From an uncultured Myxococcales bacterium (GTDB lineage Bacteria; Myxococcota_A; UBA9042; DTJE01), in contig CAIOFV010000159.1 of the NCBI GenBank assembly GCA_903857665.1, positions 65,894-129,893 on the forward strand: a stretch of DNA of 64,000 nucleotides, written 5' to 3'. The position numbers and the translations under genes are program-made. The first letter of the stretch is position 1. Each line of letters begins with the position of its first letter. The notes beneath the pieces are model-generated. The model had not been told where the DNA came from. It made no database searches and saw only the letters and a program-made list of their open reading frames with translations. This document shows, in pieces, positions 35,665 through 44,750 of the stretch.

Positions 35665-37517
35665 GCGTTCCACGCCAGGAGCAGCAGGGACCCGTCGTGA
35701 GGCTTCCCCTGGAAGAGGAACTGGCCCGGCGCGGCGCGTGGCTGATCCGGCTGCGATGGCTGGCGGCGGCGGCGGTGTTCGCCGGCATGCTGGTCGCCTG
35801 GCTCTGGACCAGCCTCCCGGTGCCGCTGCTGGCCTACGGCGTCGTCGGCGTCGGCATCGTCGGGTACAACCTGCTGTTCCGGCGGATCCTGCGCCACCTG
35901 AAGTCCCGGGAGGCCAGCACGGTCGCCTGGGGGCGGTTCGCCAGCGCCCAGTTCCTGACCGACTGGTCGGCGTTGATCGTGCTGGTGCACCTGACGGGCG
36001 GCATCGCCAGCCCGCTGCTGTTCTTCTTCGTGTTCCACGCCATCCTCGCCAGCATCCTGCTGCCCCCGCTGTCCGCCTATTCGCACGCGGTATTCGGCGT
36101 GGCGCTGGTGGGGCTGCTGGCCGCGGTGGAAGGCGCGGGCTGGCTGCCCCACCGGCCGATGACGGGCTTCGAGGGCGTGGACCACGACGATCTGCGCCAG
36201 GTGGTCGTGCGCCTGGTGTTCTTCGCATCGACGGTGCTGTTCGCGACGCACCTGGCCGGGTCCATCGCACGACGCCTGTGGTCGCGAACCGTCGAGTTGC
36301 TGCGGTTGAAGGATTCGGTCGAGGCCGCCTTCCATCGCACGCGAACCCTGTACGACATCGCTCGCGCCGTGAACTCGACGCTGGACCAGTCGCAGGTGCT
36401 GAACACGATCGTCGCGCGGACCACGGTCGCGATGGACGGCAAGGCCTGCTCGATCCGGCTGCTGGACGACGACGGGCGGCTGCTGCACCTGGGCGCGGCG
36501 TATGGGCTCAGCGACACGTACATGCAGAAGGGCGACGTGGACCCGGCCAAGAGCCCGGTGGACCAGTCGGCGATGATGGGATGGGCGGTCCAGGTGCCGG
36601 ACATCGCCGATGCGACCGCGTTCCAGTACCCGGAGGAGGCCCAGCGCGAGGGCATCCGCTCCGTGGTGGTGGCGCCCATGCTGCTGCGGGGGACGGCCAT
36701 CGGCGTGCTGCGGCTGTACACGGCCCGGCGGCGCGAGTTTTCCGACGAGGACATCGGCTTCCTGATGGCCATCGCGTCGCAGGGCGCCGTGGCGATCGAA
36801 AACGCCCGGGCCTACCGCCACCTGGAGGAACTGGAGGAGGCGAAGGCGAAGTTCGTGTTCCTGGTGCTGCACGAACTGAAGGCGCCGGTCGCGTCGGTCC
36901 GGTCCAGCCTGAGCATCCTGGAGGAGGGGTTCCTGGACGAGGTCGATGCGCGCAAGAAGGCGCTGATCGCCCGCATGGTGCGGCGGATATCCGGGCTGCA
37001 GGACCTGCTGAGGGATCTGATGGAACTGGGCAGCATGAAGGGCCGCCTGCCGGGTCGCGCGACGGGGACGGTGGACCTGGCGGAGGTGGTGCGCGGGGTG
37101 GCCGAGCGCATCGAATTCGACGCCGAGCACAAGCATATCCGGCTGGACGTCGTGGTCCCCGAGGGGCCGGTCGTACTGCGCGGGGACGCCGAGGACCTGG
37201 ACAAGGTGGTGGGCAACCTGGTCGAAAACGCGGTGAAGTACACCCCCGACGGGGGCCTGGTCGCGGTGACGCTGGTGGCGGATTCAGCGCGGGCGCGCCT
37301 GGTGTGCCGCGACACGGGCATCGGGATCAGCGAGGACGCGCAGTCCCGCGTGTTCGACGAGTTCTTCCGGGCCAACAACGCCAAGCAGTTCGCCGAAGGC
37401 ACGGGCCTTGGGCTGTCGCTGGTCAAGCGGCTGGTCGATACCTACCACGGCGAGATCACGGTCGCCAGCACGCCCGGCGAGGGCACCACGTTCACGGTGC
37501 TGCTGCCGCTGGAGTGA
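35661..37517 (+). CDS. Membrane histidine kinase with GAF domain
   Basis: Multi-TM N-terminus; GAF (TLYDIARAVNSTLDQSQVLNTIVARTT...GVLRLYTARRREFSDEDIGFLMAIASQGAVAIENARAY); HELKAPVASVRSSL; NLVENAVKYTPDGG; GTGLGLSLVKRLV. ATGA overlap with the previous gene. Confidence 0.92.
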   Translation: MSVPRQEQQGPVVRLPLEEELARRGAWLIRLRWLAAAAVFAGMLVAWLWTSLPVPLLAYGVVGVGIVGYNLLFRRILRHLKSREASTVAWGRFASAQFLTDWSALIVLVHLTGGIASPLLFFFVFHAILASILLPPLSAYSHAVFGVALVGLLAAVEGAGWLPHRPMTGFEGVDHDDLRQVVVRLVFFASTVLFATHLAGSIARRLWSRTVELLRLKDSVEAAFHRTRTLYDIARAVNSTLDQSQVLNTIVARTTVAMDGKACSIRLLDDDGRLLHLGAAYGLSDTYMQKGDVDPAKSPVDQSAMMGWAVQVPDIADATAFQYPEEAQREGIRSVVVAPMLLRGTAIGVLRLYTARRREFSDEDIGFLMAIASQGAVAIENARAYRHLEELEEAKAKFVFLVLHELKAPVASVRSSLSILEEGFLDEVDARKKALIARMVRRISGLQDLLRDLMELGSMKGRLPGRATGTVDLAEVVRGVAERIEFDAEHKHIRLDVVVPEGPVVLRGDAEDLDKVVGNLVENAVKYTPDGGLVAVTLVADSARARLVCRDTGIGISEDAQSRVFDEFFRANNAKQFAEGTGLGLSLVKRLVDTYHGEITVASTPGEGTTFTVLLPLE

Positions 37518-37575
37518 CTACGCCACTCGCCGGCAACGCGACATCCACGGGTTGCAGGTCTCCCCGCGACGGCGG

Positions 37576-37604
37576 TTGACCCCCACGCGCTGGACCTCGA
37601 TACT
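37576..37604 (+). promoter_or_regulatory. Putative sigma70 promoter TTGACC-N17-GATACT
   Basis: -35 37576-37581, -10 37599-37604, upstream of ATG 37656. Confidence 0.5.
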
Positions 37605-37655
37605 TGGCCCCTGGCCGGTCTCCTTGGCTGAAGGTTCCCGCTTGCCGTCGAGGCG

Positions 37656-39269
37656 ATGATGGGTTTCGCTGCCCTGACCGTCTTCGTGTTCCATGTTCTC
37701 AACCTGGCGGGCCGGCTTCTGCACTTCCATCTGTGGCCGCTTCCCCCCTGGGTCGATTCTGCGATCGACGCCGTGCTGACCTCCAACGTGCTCCTGATCC
37801 TCGGCGGTGTCGTGTTCGGTCGGTTCCTGATCCCCCTTGCAGTCGTCATCCTCCTGGGGTCGATCCGCCTGCCCTTCTTCCGGAGACCCGCCTTCAAGGC
37901 GCTGGTACTCGTCGCGTTCACCCCGGTGCTCCTCCTGATGAACGTGAAGATGGATGCCACCTTCGAGAGCCTCGCGATCTACGTCCTGCTCCTGGTCCTT
38001 CTGTGTCCTGTCCCATTGAGGCTGCCGCGCCATCGACAGATGGTCAGGATCGGTCTTCTGGCCTTGTTCCTGCTGCTCCAGATCGTCCGGATCTCCGAAC
38101 CGGAGGACTATCCTTTCGTCGGGGTTGCCCTCGCGATCGGCCTGCTGGTCCTTGGGGGCGGGCGCCGCGGGTGGAGCCAATCGTCGCTGTATCTTTCCGG
38201 CAGTGGAATCCTCGCCGTGTCCGGCACGGTGCTCCTGATGATTCCACCCACCGTCTTCGGAGGGCCCTGGGACGCGCCGCGAACCGTGGCCCTTTCAACC
38301 TCCGGCGAGGTGTATTCCTTCTGCTATGTTCGGGAAACGAGCCAGCTCTTCGCTGCGGTCGCTTCGTCCTGGGAGAACGACTCCTTCTCCCATCTCGAGC
38401 GATTCGATCTGGCCCAGGGGGGGGGGGACATCCCGGCGACGCACATCCCGGTCTTCCAGGATTCCGACCCGGAGTTGCGCCAGATCTCCTGCGATGCCCA
38501 GAAGATCTACTTCAGCGACATTCGAACCGGGCGGCGGCGCGTCGGCGTCGCATCGACCGTCAGCGGGCAGGTGCTGTCCTCCTCCCTGTTCTACGAGGAG
38601 GCCGGGAACACGTTCGTCCATGTCCCGGAGCAGGACCGATTCTTCTTCTTTCCGGAAATCGGCAAGTTCTTCGTGGAGTTCGATGGAGCGAGCGGAAAGG
38701 GGATTGCACATCCGTTCGACTCCTCGAACCTGTCGCTTTTCGGGTTTTCGGTACCCTCCAGGGTGTCCTTCCTGACGAACCTCGACGCCTACAGCATCGA
38801 CAGGCACGCGATCTACGTGAACCACTTCCTGTCCGGTTCGCAGATCTCGGAGGTTGACCAGGACAACGGGAATGTTCGCCGGGTCCTTCGGACCTACAAC
38901 GGGCTGAACCACTCCCTCACCGTCGATCGGCGGTACGACCGCTTGATTGTCTCGGGGCTGTGGGGCGTCGAGTTCATCGACCTGGCGACCGGGGAGGTCG
39001 TCCTGCGTCAAGTCACAGAGTTCGATGCCCGGGCACCCGTGATCGACGAGGAGAACAGCCTGATCTATGTGCCCACCCGCCACGGGCGCTATCTGTATGT
39101 CTTCGACCGCGAAACCATGCGGTACCTCGGCAAGCTGCTGGTCCCGACCTCGGCCAGGAACAGCATCCTCGCGGATTCCTACCTGATCATGTCGTCCAAC
39201 AATGGAGCCTACGCGCTTCGGCGCGAGGACCTGCTGGACTGGGCGGACCAGCACAGGCTCCGGCCGTGA
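37656..39269 (+). CDS. Multi-TM protein with C-terminal beta-propeller-like repeats
   Basis: Several hydrophobic helices in the first ~200 aa; then repeated blocks such as FEFIDLATGEVVLRQ, LIYVPTRHGRYLYVFDRETMRYLGKL and RLIVSGLWGVEFIDL. Confidence 0.8.
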   Translation: MMGFAALTVFVFHVLNLAGRLLHFHLWPLPPWVDSAIDAVLTSNVLLILGGVVFGRFLIPLAVVILLGSIRLPFFRRPAFKALVLVAFTPVLLLMNVKMDATFESLAIYVLLLVLLCPVPLRLPRHRQMVRIGLLALFLLLQIVRISEPEDYPFVGVALAIGLLVLGGGRRGWSQSSLYLSGSGILAVSGTVLLMIPPTVFGGPWDAPRTVALSTSGEVYSFCYVRETSQLFAAVASSWENDSFSHLERFDLAQGGGDIPATHIPVFQDSDPELRQISCDAQKIYFSDIRTGRRRVGVASTVSGQVLSSSLFYEEAGNTFVHVPEQDRFFFFPEIGKFFVEFDGASGKGIAHPFDSSNLSLFGFSVPSRVSFLTNLDAYSIDRHAIYVNHFLSGSQISEVDQDNGNVRRVLRTYNGLNHSLTVDRRYDRLIVSGLWGVEFIDLATGEVVLRQVTEFDARAPVIDEENSLIYVPTRHGRYLYVFDRETMRYLGKLLVPTSARNSILADSYLIMSSNNGAYALRREDLLDWADQHRLRP

Positions 39270-39337
39270 AGCGCCGTTCGCCCCCGGGCGACCCCCGATC
39301 GCACTGAAGAGGCCGCGTCGGGTCCGGCGTGGCGACG

Positions 39338-39360
39338 CCGCCGGTGGGTGAACCCGGCGG
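39338..39360. terminator. GC hairpin between convergent genes
   Basis: CCGCCGG (39338-39344) / CCGGCGG (39354-39360), immediately before the minus-strand stop at 39361. Confidence 0.35.
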
Positions 39361-39564
39361 TCAACGCGCGGTGCAGACGTCGAACACGCAGCGGCCCGAC
39401 GCGCAGTCGGACGAAAACGTGCAGGCGACCCCGTTGGCGTACTGCTTCGCTGCCGACGCGGAGGCGGGGGAAAGGAGCAGGCACGCGAACAGCGTGGCCC
39501 CGACGATCGCCGCCGCGAACATGCGGCGGTCGCCGGACAGGAACCGGGACAAGGGCGGGTTCAT
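39361..39564 (-). CDS. Small secreted Cys-containing protein
   Basis: MNPPLSRFLSGDRRMFAAAIVGATLFACLLLSPASASAAKQYANGVACTFSSDCASGRCVFDVCTAR: signal peptide plus CTFSSDCASGRCVFDVC. Confidence 0.6.
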   Translation of the reverse strand: MNPPLSRFLSGDRRMFAAAIVGATLFACLLLSPASASAAKQYANGVACTFSSDCASGRCVFDVCTAR

Positions 39565-39637
39565 CGTCGCCTCCTCCTGCGCCACCCATTCGAGCGCGCG
39601 GGCTGCCGCAGGTCAAGGACGGGCGCCGAACGAACCG

Positions 39638-41287
39638 CTATCGAGCCCCCGCGACGTCGTTTCGCAGGAACACCACCAGGATCAGGCGCTTGGGGCGCGG
39701 GAAGACGCGGTCCAGGCGGTAGCCGGACGCCAGGCGCGGATCGGCGCCGATGCCCGCGGAAAAGTCCCCGCCGAACAGGGGCGTCAGTTCGGACACGGTC
39801 AGTTCGTGCGCCCGTGCCAGGAGGTCGGGCGCCTGGTCCTCGGGCAGTTCGGCCTGCAGCGCGATCGCCTCGGGACGACGGGCGAACAGAAGGTCGCGAA
39901 GGCCCGACTTGAAGCGCTCGCGGGCCTCGTGGGACGCGCGCGGGCCGCCGGCCTCGTCGCCGGTCAGGCGCACGCCTTCGCGATCCCGGATGTCGGCCAC
40001 CTCGATCGACACCAGGCCAACGGTGTCCAGGAAGCGCAGGTCCCGGGCGGCATACGGGCACATCCCCATGTCCTGGTAGGCAACCAGGGAACCCGCGGGC
40101 AGGCGCGACTGCAGGTAGTCGCCCATCGCACGCTGCGATGCGTCCATGCGGGCCTGGTAGTTCGACAGGGTCGGCACCAGGCCCACCTGCCCGGCCAGGC
40201 CCGCGCCGACGCCGCACAGCGCGACGATCGCGACCAGCGCCGCCGCGACGATCCGTCCGGTGCGCTGGCGAGGCAGGAACCCCGACACCCCGACGAACGC
40301 GGCGGCGCCGGACGCCGTCAGCAGGGGCCACGCGCCGATCACCAGGCGGCCGTAGCGCATCTCGTCGCCGCCCACCCACCACAGGTAGGCGAAGAACGAA
40401 AGCCCGAACGCCACCAGCAGCAGCACCGCGCGCCGCCGCAGCACGCCGACCGCGAACGCCCCGGCCAGCAGCAGGCCCGGGCCCGCCCCGATCGACGCCG
40501 CGGTGACGACGGCCTCGAATCCTTCGTACCAGGCGTGGCCGGCGCAGCTCTTGACCCGGTAGGTGTTCGGGACCAGCGTGCCGAACCACGCGTACCGACC
40601 CGCGTGGTACAGGGCCAGCAGCGCAACGGGCAGAGCCAGCGCCCTCGCCATCCGGGCGAGGCTGGCGACCAGGCCGTCGCGTTCGAACATGTACAGGAAG
40701 GACAACAGCGCCGCGAACCCCAGCACGGCGTGGCCCTCGGGGCGCAGCAGCGCGGCGGTGACGCCCAGCCAGAGCGCCGCGTGGACGCGACCGGCCAACG
40801 CCCGTTCGACGGACCAGGCGACCAGCGCGGCGAACGGCACCGGTTCCAGGCCGCTCATGGACCAGACGGCGACCGCGGGATGGACGGCCACCACCACGCC
40901 CGCGACCAGCGCCCAGGCCTCGGCCAGCGGCGAGCCGCGAGCCCCCAGCAGGCGCGCGATGGACGTGGTCGCCGCGGCCAGCGCGACCGCCGAGCCGACG
41001 CCGACCACCCGGGCGACCGCCAGCACCACCGACCCGTCCCCGGGATCGAAGGGATGGACGAGGGCGGCCAGCATCACCCACAGGAAATCGGTGTAGCCCT
41101 CGACGTGCTCGCCGGCGTTGAAGACCGGCCCGAGGCCGTCGACGAGGTTGCGGGCATACCGGAACGCGATGTAGGCGTCGTCCTTGACGTAGCCGGTGAA
41201 CAGCAGCGCGCAGGGGACCGCGGCCAGCAACGCGACGACCCACGTCCGGATCAGGCGGGAGCGCTGGGACGTGTCGGCGTCGGGCAT
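39638..41287 (-). CDS. Polytopic membrane protein, glycosyltransferase GT39/ArnT-like
   Basis: FTGYVKDDAYIAFRYARNLVDGLGPVFNAGEHVEGYTDFLWVML plus multiple TM helices. Confidence 0.75.
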   Translation of the reverse strand: MPDADTSQRSRLIRTWVVALLAAVPCALLFTGYVKDDAYIAFRYARNLVDGLGPVFNAGEHVEGYTDFLWVMLAALVHPFDPGDGSVVLAVARVVGVGSAVALAAATTSIARLLGARGSPLAEAWALVAGVVVAVHPAVAVWSMSGLEPVPFAALVAWSVERALAGRVHAALWLGVTAALLRPEGHAVLGFAALLSFLYMFERDGLVASLARMARALALPVALLALYHAGRYAWFGTLVPNTYRVKSCAGHAWYEGFEAVVTAASIGAGPGLLLAGAFAVGVLRRRAVLLLVAFGLSFFAYLWWVGGDEMRYGRLVIGAWPLLTASGAAAFVGVSGFLPRQRTGRIVAAALVAIVALCGVGAGLAGQVGLVPTLSNYQARMDASQRAMGDYLQSRLPAGSLVAYQDMGMCPYAARDLRFLDTVGLVSIEVADIRDREGVRLTGDEAGGPRASHEARERFKSGLRDLLFARRPEAIALQAELPEDQAPDLLARAHELTVSELTPLFGGDFSAGIGADPRLASGYRLDRVFPRPKRLILVVFLRNDVAGAR

Positions 41288-41378
41288 CGGCGCATTCCGG
41301 GTCGGGCCGGGGGCGATGCTAGCATGGCGGGGCGGCCAGGGCGACCGGCCGTGGGCCCGATCGCGGCGCGACTCCGGC

Positions 41379-43682
41379 TCATCCAGGCCCCTTGCACAGC
41401 ACGGCCCAGGCCTGGCCCAGCGCGATGCCTCCGTCGTTCATCGGGGCGGCGGACGGGGACAGGGGCGTGAGGCCGGCGGCGGCGAGCCCCTCGGTGATCC
41501 GCTCCAGCAGCGTCCGGTTCTGGAAGGCCCCGCCCGAAAGCGCGACACGGGACAGGCCGGAATCGCGGCCCACGGCGATCGTGGTCGAAAGGAATGCCGC
41601 GACGACGGTCGCCTGGAACCGGGCGCAGACGAGACCCGCGGGCACGCCCGCGACGAGGTCGTCGGCGATGGCGAGCACCAGGCGGCGCGGGTCGATTTCG
41701 GGAACGCCCGCGGCGTCGCGGCCCGGATCCCACGGGTAGGGTTCGACGGCGTCCGGTGCGTCCAGCGCGGCATGCTCGACGGCCATCGCGGCCTCGCCGT
41801 CGAAGGACGCGACCGGGCACAGGCCGCACAGCGCCGATACCGCGTCGAACAGGCGTCCCAGGCCCGATGACACCGGGAGGTCGCGCCCGGACCGGCAGAG
41901 GCCCAGCACCGCTTCGACGCGGGCGGGATCGATGCCCCAGCCGGCGATCAAGCCCGGCACCCGGTCGGCGGCGCCCGCCGCGTGCAGCGCGGACACGGCC
42001 AGGCGCCATGGCTGAAGCGTCGCCCGGTCCCCGCCCGGCAGAGGCATCGGTCGCAGGTGGGCGAGGCGCGCAAACGTTGCGCCGTCCACCCTCAACACCT
42101 CGCCGCCCCAGATCGTGCCGTCGGTGCCGTACCCCGTGCCGTCCAGCACCAGCGCCAGCGCCGGGCCGGAAACCCGGTGCTCGACCAGGCAGGCCAGCGC
42201 GTGGGCGTGGTGATGCTGGACCGCGATCAGCGGGGCTTCCGGGCACAGGCGGTCGCGCAACCGGGCGGCCAGCCGCGTGGACGCGTAGTCGGGGTGCAGA
42301 TCGTGGGCGACCGCGGACGGCCGGACGCCCAGCAGGCCGCACAGGTGCGCGGCCGCCTCCTCGAACCAGCCGGCGGTGGCGACGTTGCCCAGGTCGCCCA
42401 CGTGGGGCCCCAGGAACGCCTGGTTCCCGCGGGTGACGCAGAAGGCGTTCTTGAGGTCCGCCCCCGCGGCCAGCACCGACGGGCCGCCCGACGGCAGCGC
42501 GATCGGCAGGGGCACGTGCCCGCGGCTGCGGCGGATCAGCCGGGGAGCGCCCGCGACGAAGGCCGCCACCGAGTCGTCACAGCGGGTCACGATGTCCCGA
42601 TCGTGGACCAGGAAGGCGTCGGCGATGCCCGCCAGCCGATGGACGGCCTCGTCGTTTCCCGACGCGATCGGCTCGTCGTGGGGGTTCGCGGACGTCATCA
42701 CCAGCGCGGCGAACGGTCCCTGGGCCAGCAGCAGGTGGTGCAGCGGGGCGTAGGGCAGCATGGCGCCCACATAGGCGTTACCGGGCGCGACGCCGGGCGC
42801 CAGGCCGAACCCCGTGGCCTTTCGCAGCAGCACGACGGGGCGGGCGGGGGAGGCCATCAGCGCGGACTCGTCGGCGTCCGCGCGTGCGAACGCCCGGATC
42901 GCGTCGATGTCCGGGCCCATCACCGCGAAGGGCTTGCCGTCGCGCTCCTTGGCCCTGCGGAGGCGGTCCACGGCGGACGCGTCGCGGGCGTCGCAGGCCA
43001 GGTGGAAGCCCCCCAGGCCCTTCACCGCCACGATGCCCCCGGAACGAAGGCGCATCGCCACCTCGACCAGCGGATCGGCGACCCCGGCAGGCCGGCCGTC
43101 GGCTTCCAGCAGCGACAGGTGCGGGCCGCACACCGGGCAGGCGTTGGGTTCGGCGTGGAAGCGCCGCGACACCGGGTCCGTGTACTCGGCCCGGCAGGCC
43201 GGGCACTGGACGAACGAGGCCATCGTTGTGGTCGCACGGTCGTAGGGCATGCTTCGGATCAGCGTGTACCGGGGTCCGCAGTCCGTGCAGTTGATGAACG
43301 GGTACCGGTAGCGGCGGTCGGCGGGGTCGCGCAGCTCGGCCAGGCAGGCCGCGCAGGTCGCCACGTCGGCGGGCACCAGCGTGGTGGTCGTGGAGCCACG
43401 GGACGCCGTGATCGCGAATCCCCGGAGGCCCGCGGGAGGAAGCCACGCGGGCTCCACGGATTCCACGCGGGCCATCACCGGCGCGGACGTCCACAGGGAC
43501 TCGACCAGCGACTCGATGTCGGGACGTGGCCCCTCGACCTCGATGGCGACGCCCTCGGGTTCGTTGCGGACGCTGCCGGCCAGGCCCAGCATCGTGGCCG
43601 TCCGGTACACGAACGGCCGGAATCCCACGCCCTGCACGATGCCCCGGACCAGGAGGCGGCACCGGGCGATCGAATCGCTCAT
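41379..43682 (-). CDS. hypF: Carbamoyltransferase HypF (hydrogenase maturation)
   Basis: Acylphosphatase domain LLVRGIVQGVGFRPFVYRTA; CAACLAELRDPADRRYRYPFINCTDCGPRYT; zinc fingers; QHHHAHALACLVEH; VLDGTGYGTDGTIWGGE; SGGAFQNRTLLE. Confidence 0.97.
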   Translation of the reverse strand: MSDSIARCRLLVRGIVQGVGFRPFVYRTATMLGLAGSVRNEPEGVAIEVEGPRPDIESLVESLWTSAPVMARVESVEPAWLPPAGLRGFAITASRGSTTTTLVPADVATCAACLAELRDPADRRYRYPFINCTDCGPRYTLIRSMPYDRATTTMASFVQCPACRAEYTDPVSRRFHAEPNACPVCGPHLSLLEADGRPAGVADPLVEVAMRLRSGGIVAVKGLGGFHLACDARDASAVDRLRRAKERDGKPFAVMGPDIDAIRAFARADADESALMASPARPVVLLRKATGFGLAPGVAPGNAYVGAMLPYAPLHHLLLAQGPFAALVMTSANPHDEPIASGNDEAVHRLAGIADAFLVHDRDIVTRCDDSVAAFVAGAPRLIRRSRGHVPLPIALPSGGPSVLAAGADLKNAFCVTRGNQAFLGPHVGDLGNVATAGWFEEAAAHLCGLLGVRPSAVAHDLHPDYASTRLAARLRDRLCPEAPLIAVQHHHAHALACLVEHRVSGPALALVLDGTGYGTDGTIWGGEVLRVDGATFARLAHLRPMPLPGGDRATLQPWRLAVSALHAAGAADRVPGLIAGWGIDPARVEAVLGLCRSGRDLPVSSGLGRLFDAVSALCGLCPVASFDGEAAMAVEHAALDAPDAVEPYPWDPGRDAAGVPEIDPRRLVLAIADDLVAGVPAGLVCARFQATVVAAFLSTTIAVGRDSGLSRVALSGGAFQNRTLLERITEGLAAAGLTPLSPSAAPMNDGGIALGQAWAVLCKGPG

Positions 43683-43695
43683 CCGGCCCCCCCCG

Positions 43696-44715
43696 TCAGC
43701 AGATCCGCGGCAGCGGTTCCGAGGTCGGCGTGTCGTACAGGCGCCGCCCGCCGTACCGGGTCGCGAACGCCACCGGCCCCGCTTCGCGAGGCACGATCCG
43801 CCCGGCCACCGCGGCTCCCCGGCCCTCGGGGATGGCCTCGAACGCGGCGACGACGCGCGCGCCCTGCCCCCCTGCAACGACGGCCACCACGCGTCCCTCG
43901 CACGCCAGGAACAGCGGGTCGAGGCCCAGCAGGTCGCACACGGCCCGCACCTCGTCGCGCACCGGCAGGTCGGCCTCGCGCAACTCGACCGTGAGGCCCG
44001 CCTCCTTCGCCAGCTCGGACAGCACCGTGGCCAGGCCGCCGCGGGTGGGGTCCCGCAGGAACCGTGGCCGGATCCCGGCCGCGTACAGCGCGTCCACCAG
44101 GGGAAGGACCGGCCCGCAGTCGCTGGTCAGCGCCCCCGGATCGATGCCGTTGCGTATGGCCGCGATCACCGCGCCATGGTCGCCCACCGGCCCGCTGACC
44201 ACCACCTCGTCCCCGACAACCACCGAGGCCGGACCCGTAGGAGGCTCATCACGAAGCCGGCCGACGCCGGCGGTGGCGATGAACACCCCGTCCCCGTGCC
44301 CACGCTCGACGACCTTCGTGTCGCCGGTGACCACCTCGACACCGCAGCGCTGGGCCGCCAGGCCCATCGACGCGGCCACCTGGCGCAGTTCGTCCATCGG
44401 CAAGCCTTCTTCCAGGATGAACGCGGCGGACAGCGCCAGGGGGACCGCCCCCCCCACCGCCAGGTCGTTGACGGTGCCAAAAATCGCCAGGCACCCGATG
44501 TCGCCCCCGGGAAACACGCGCGGGCTGACCACGAAGCCGTCGGTGGTCATCGCCAGACGCCCTTCGACCCGGGGCAGCCAGGCCGCGTCGCCCAGCACGT
44601 CCAGGCGCGGGTTCGACAGGTGCGGCAGGAACACCTCGCGGATCAGGTCAGTGGTCAGGCGCCCGCCACTGCCGTGGCCCAGCGTGACGACGTCGGAAGT
44701 TCGATCCCGGGCCAT
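43696..44715 (-). CDS. hypE: Hydrogenase expression/formation protein HypE
   Basis: VTLGHGSGGRLTTDLI...MTTDGFVVSPRVFPGGDIGCLAIFGTVNDLAVGGA...; C-terminal PRIC. Confidence 0.97.
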   Translation of the reverse strand: MARDRTSDVVTLGHGSGGRLTTDLIREVFLPHLSNPRLDVLGDAAWLPRVEGRLAMTTDGFVVSPRVFPGGDIGCLAIFGTVNDLAVGGAVPLALSAAFILEEGLPMDELRQVAASMGLAAQRCGVEVVTGDTKVVERGHGDGVFIATAGVGRLRDEPPTGPASVVVGDEVVVSGPVGDHGAVIAAIRNGIDPGALTSDCGPVLPLVDALYAAGIRPRFLRDPTRGGLATVLSELAKEAGLTVELREADLPVRDEVRAVCDLLGLDPLFLACEGRVVAVVAGGQGARVVAAFEAIPEGRGAAVAGRIVPREAGPVAFATRYGGRRLYDTPTSEPLPRIC

Positions 44716-44750
44716 GAAGCTGCCCTCCAGCGGATTCCATCGCGATCGCC

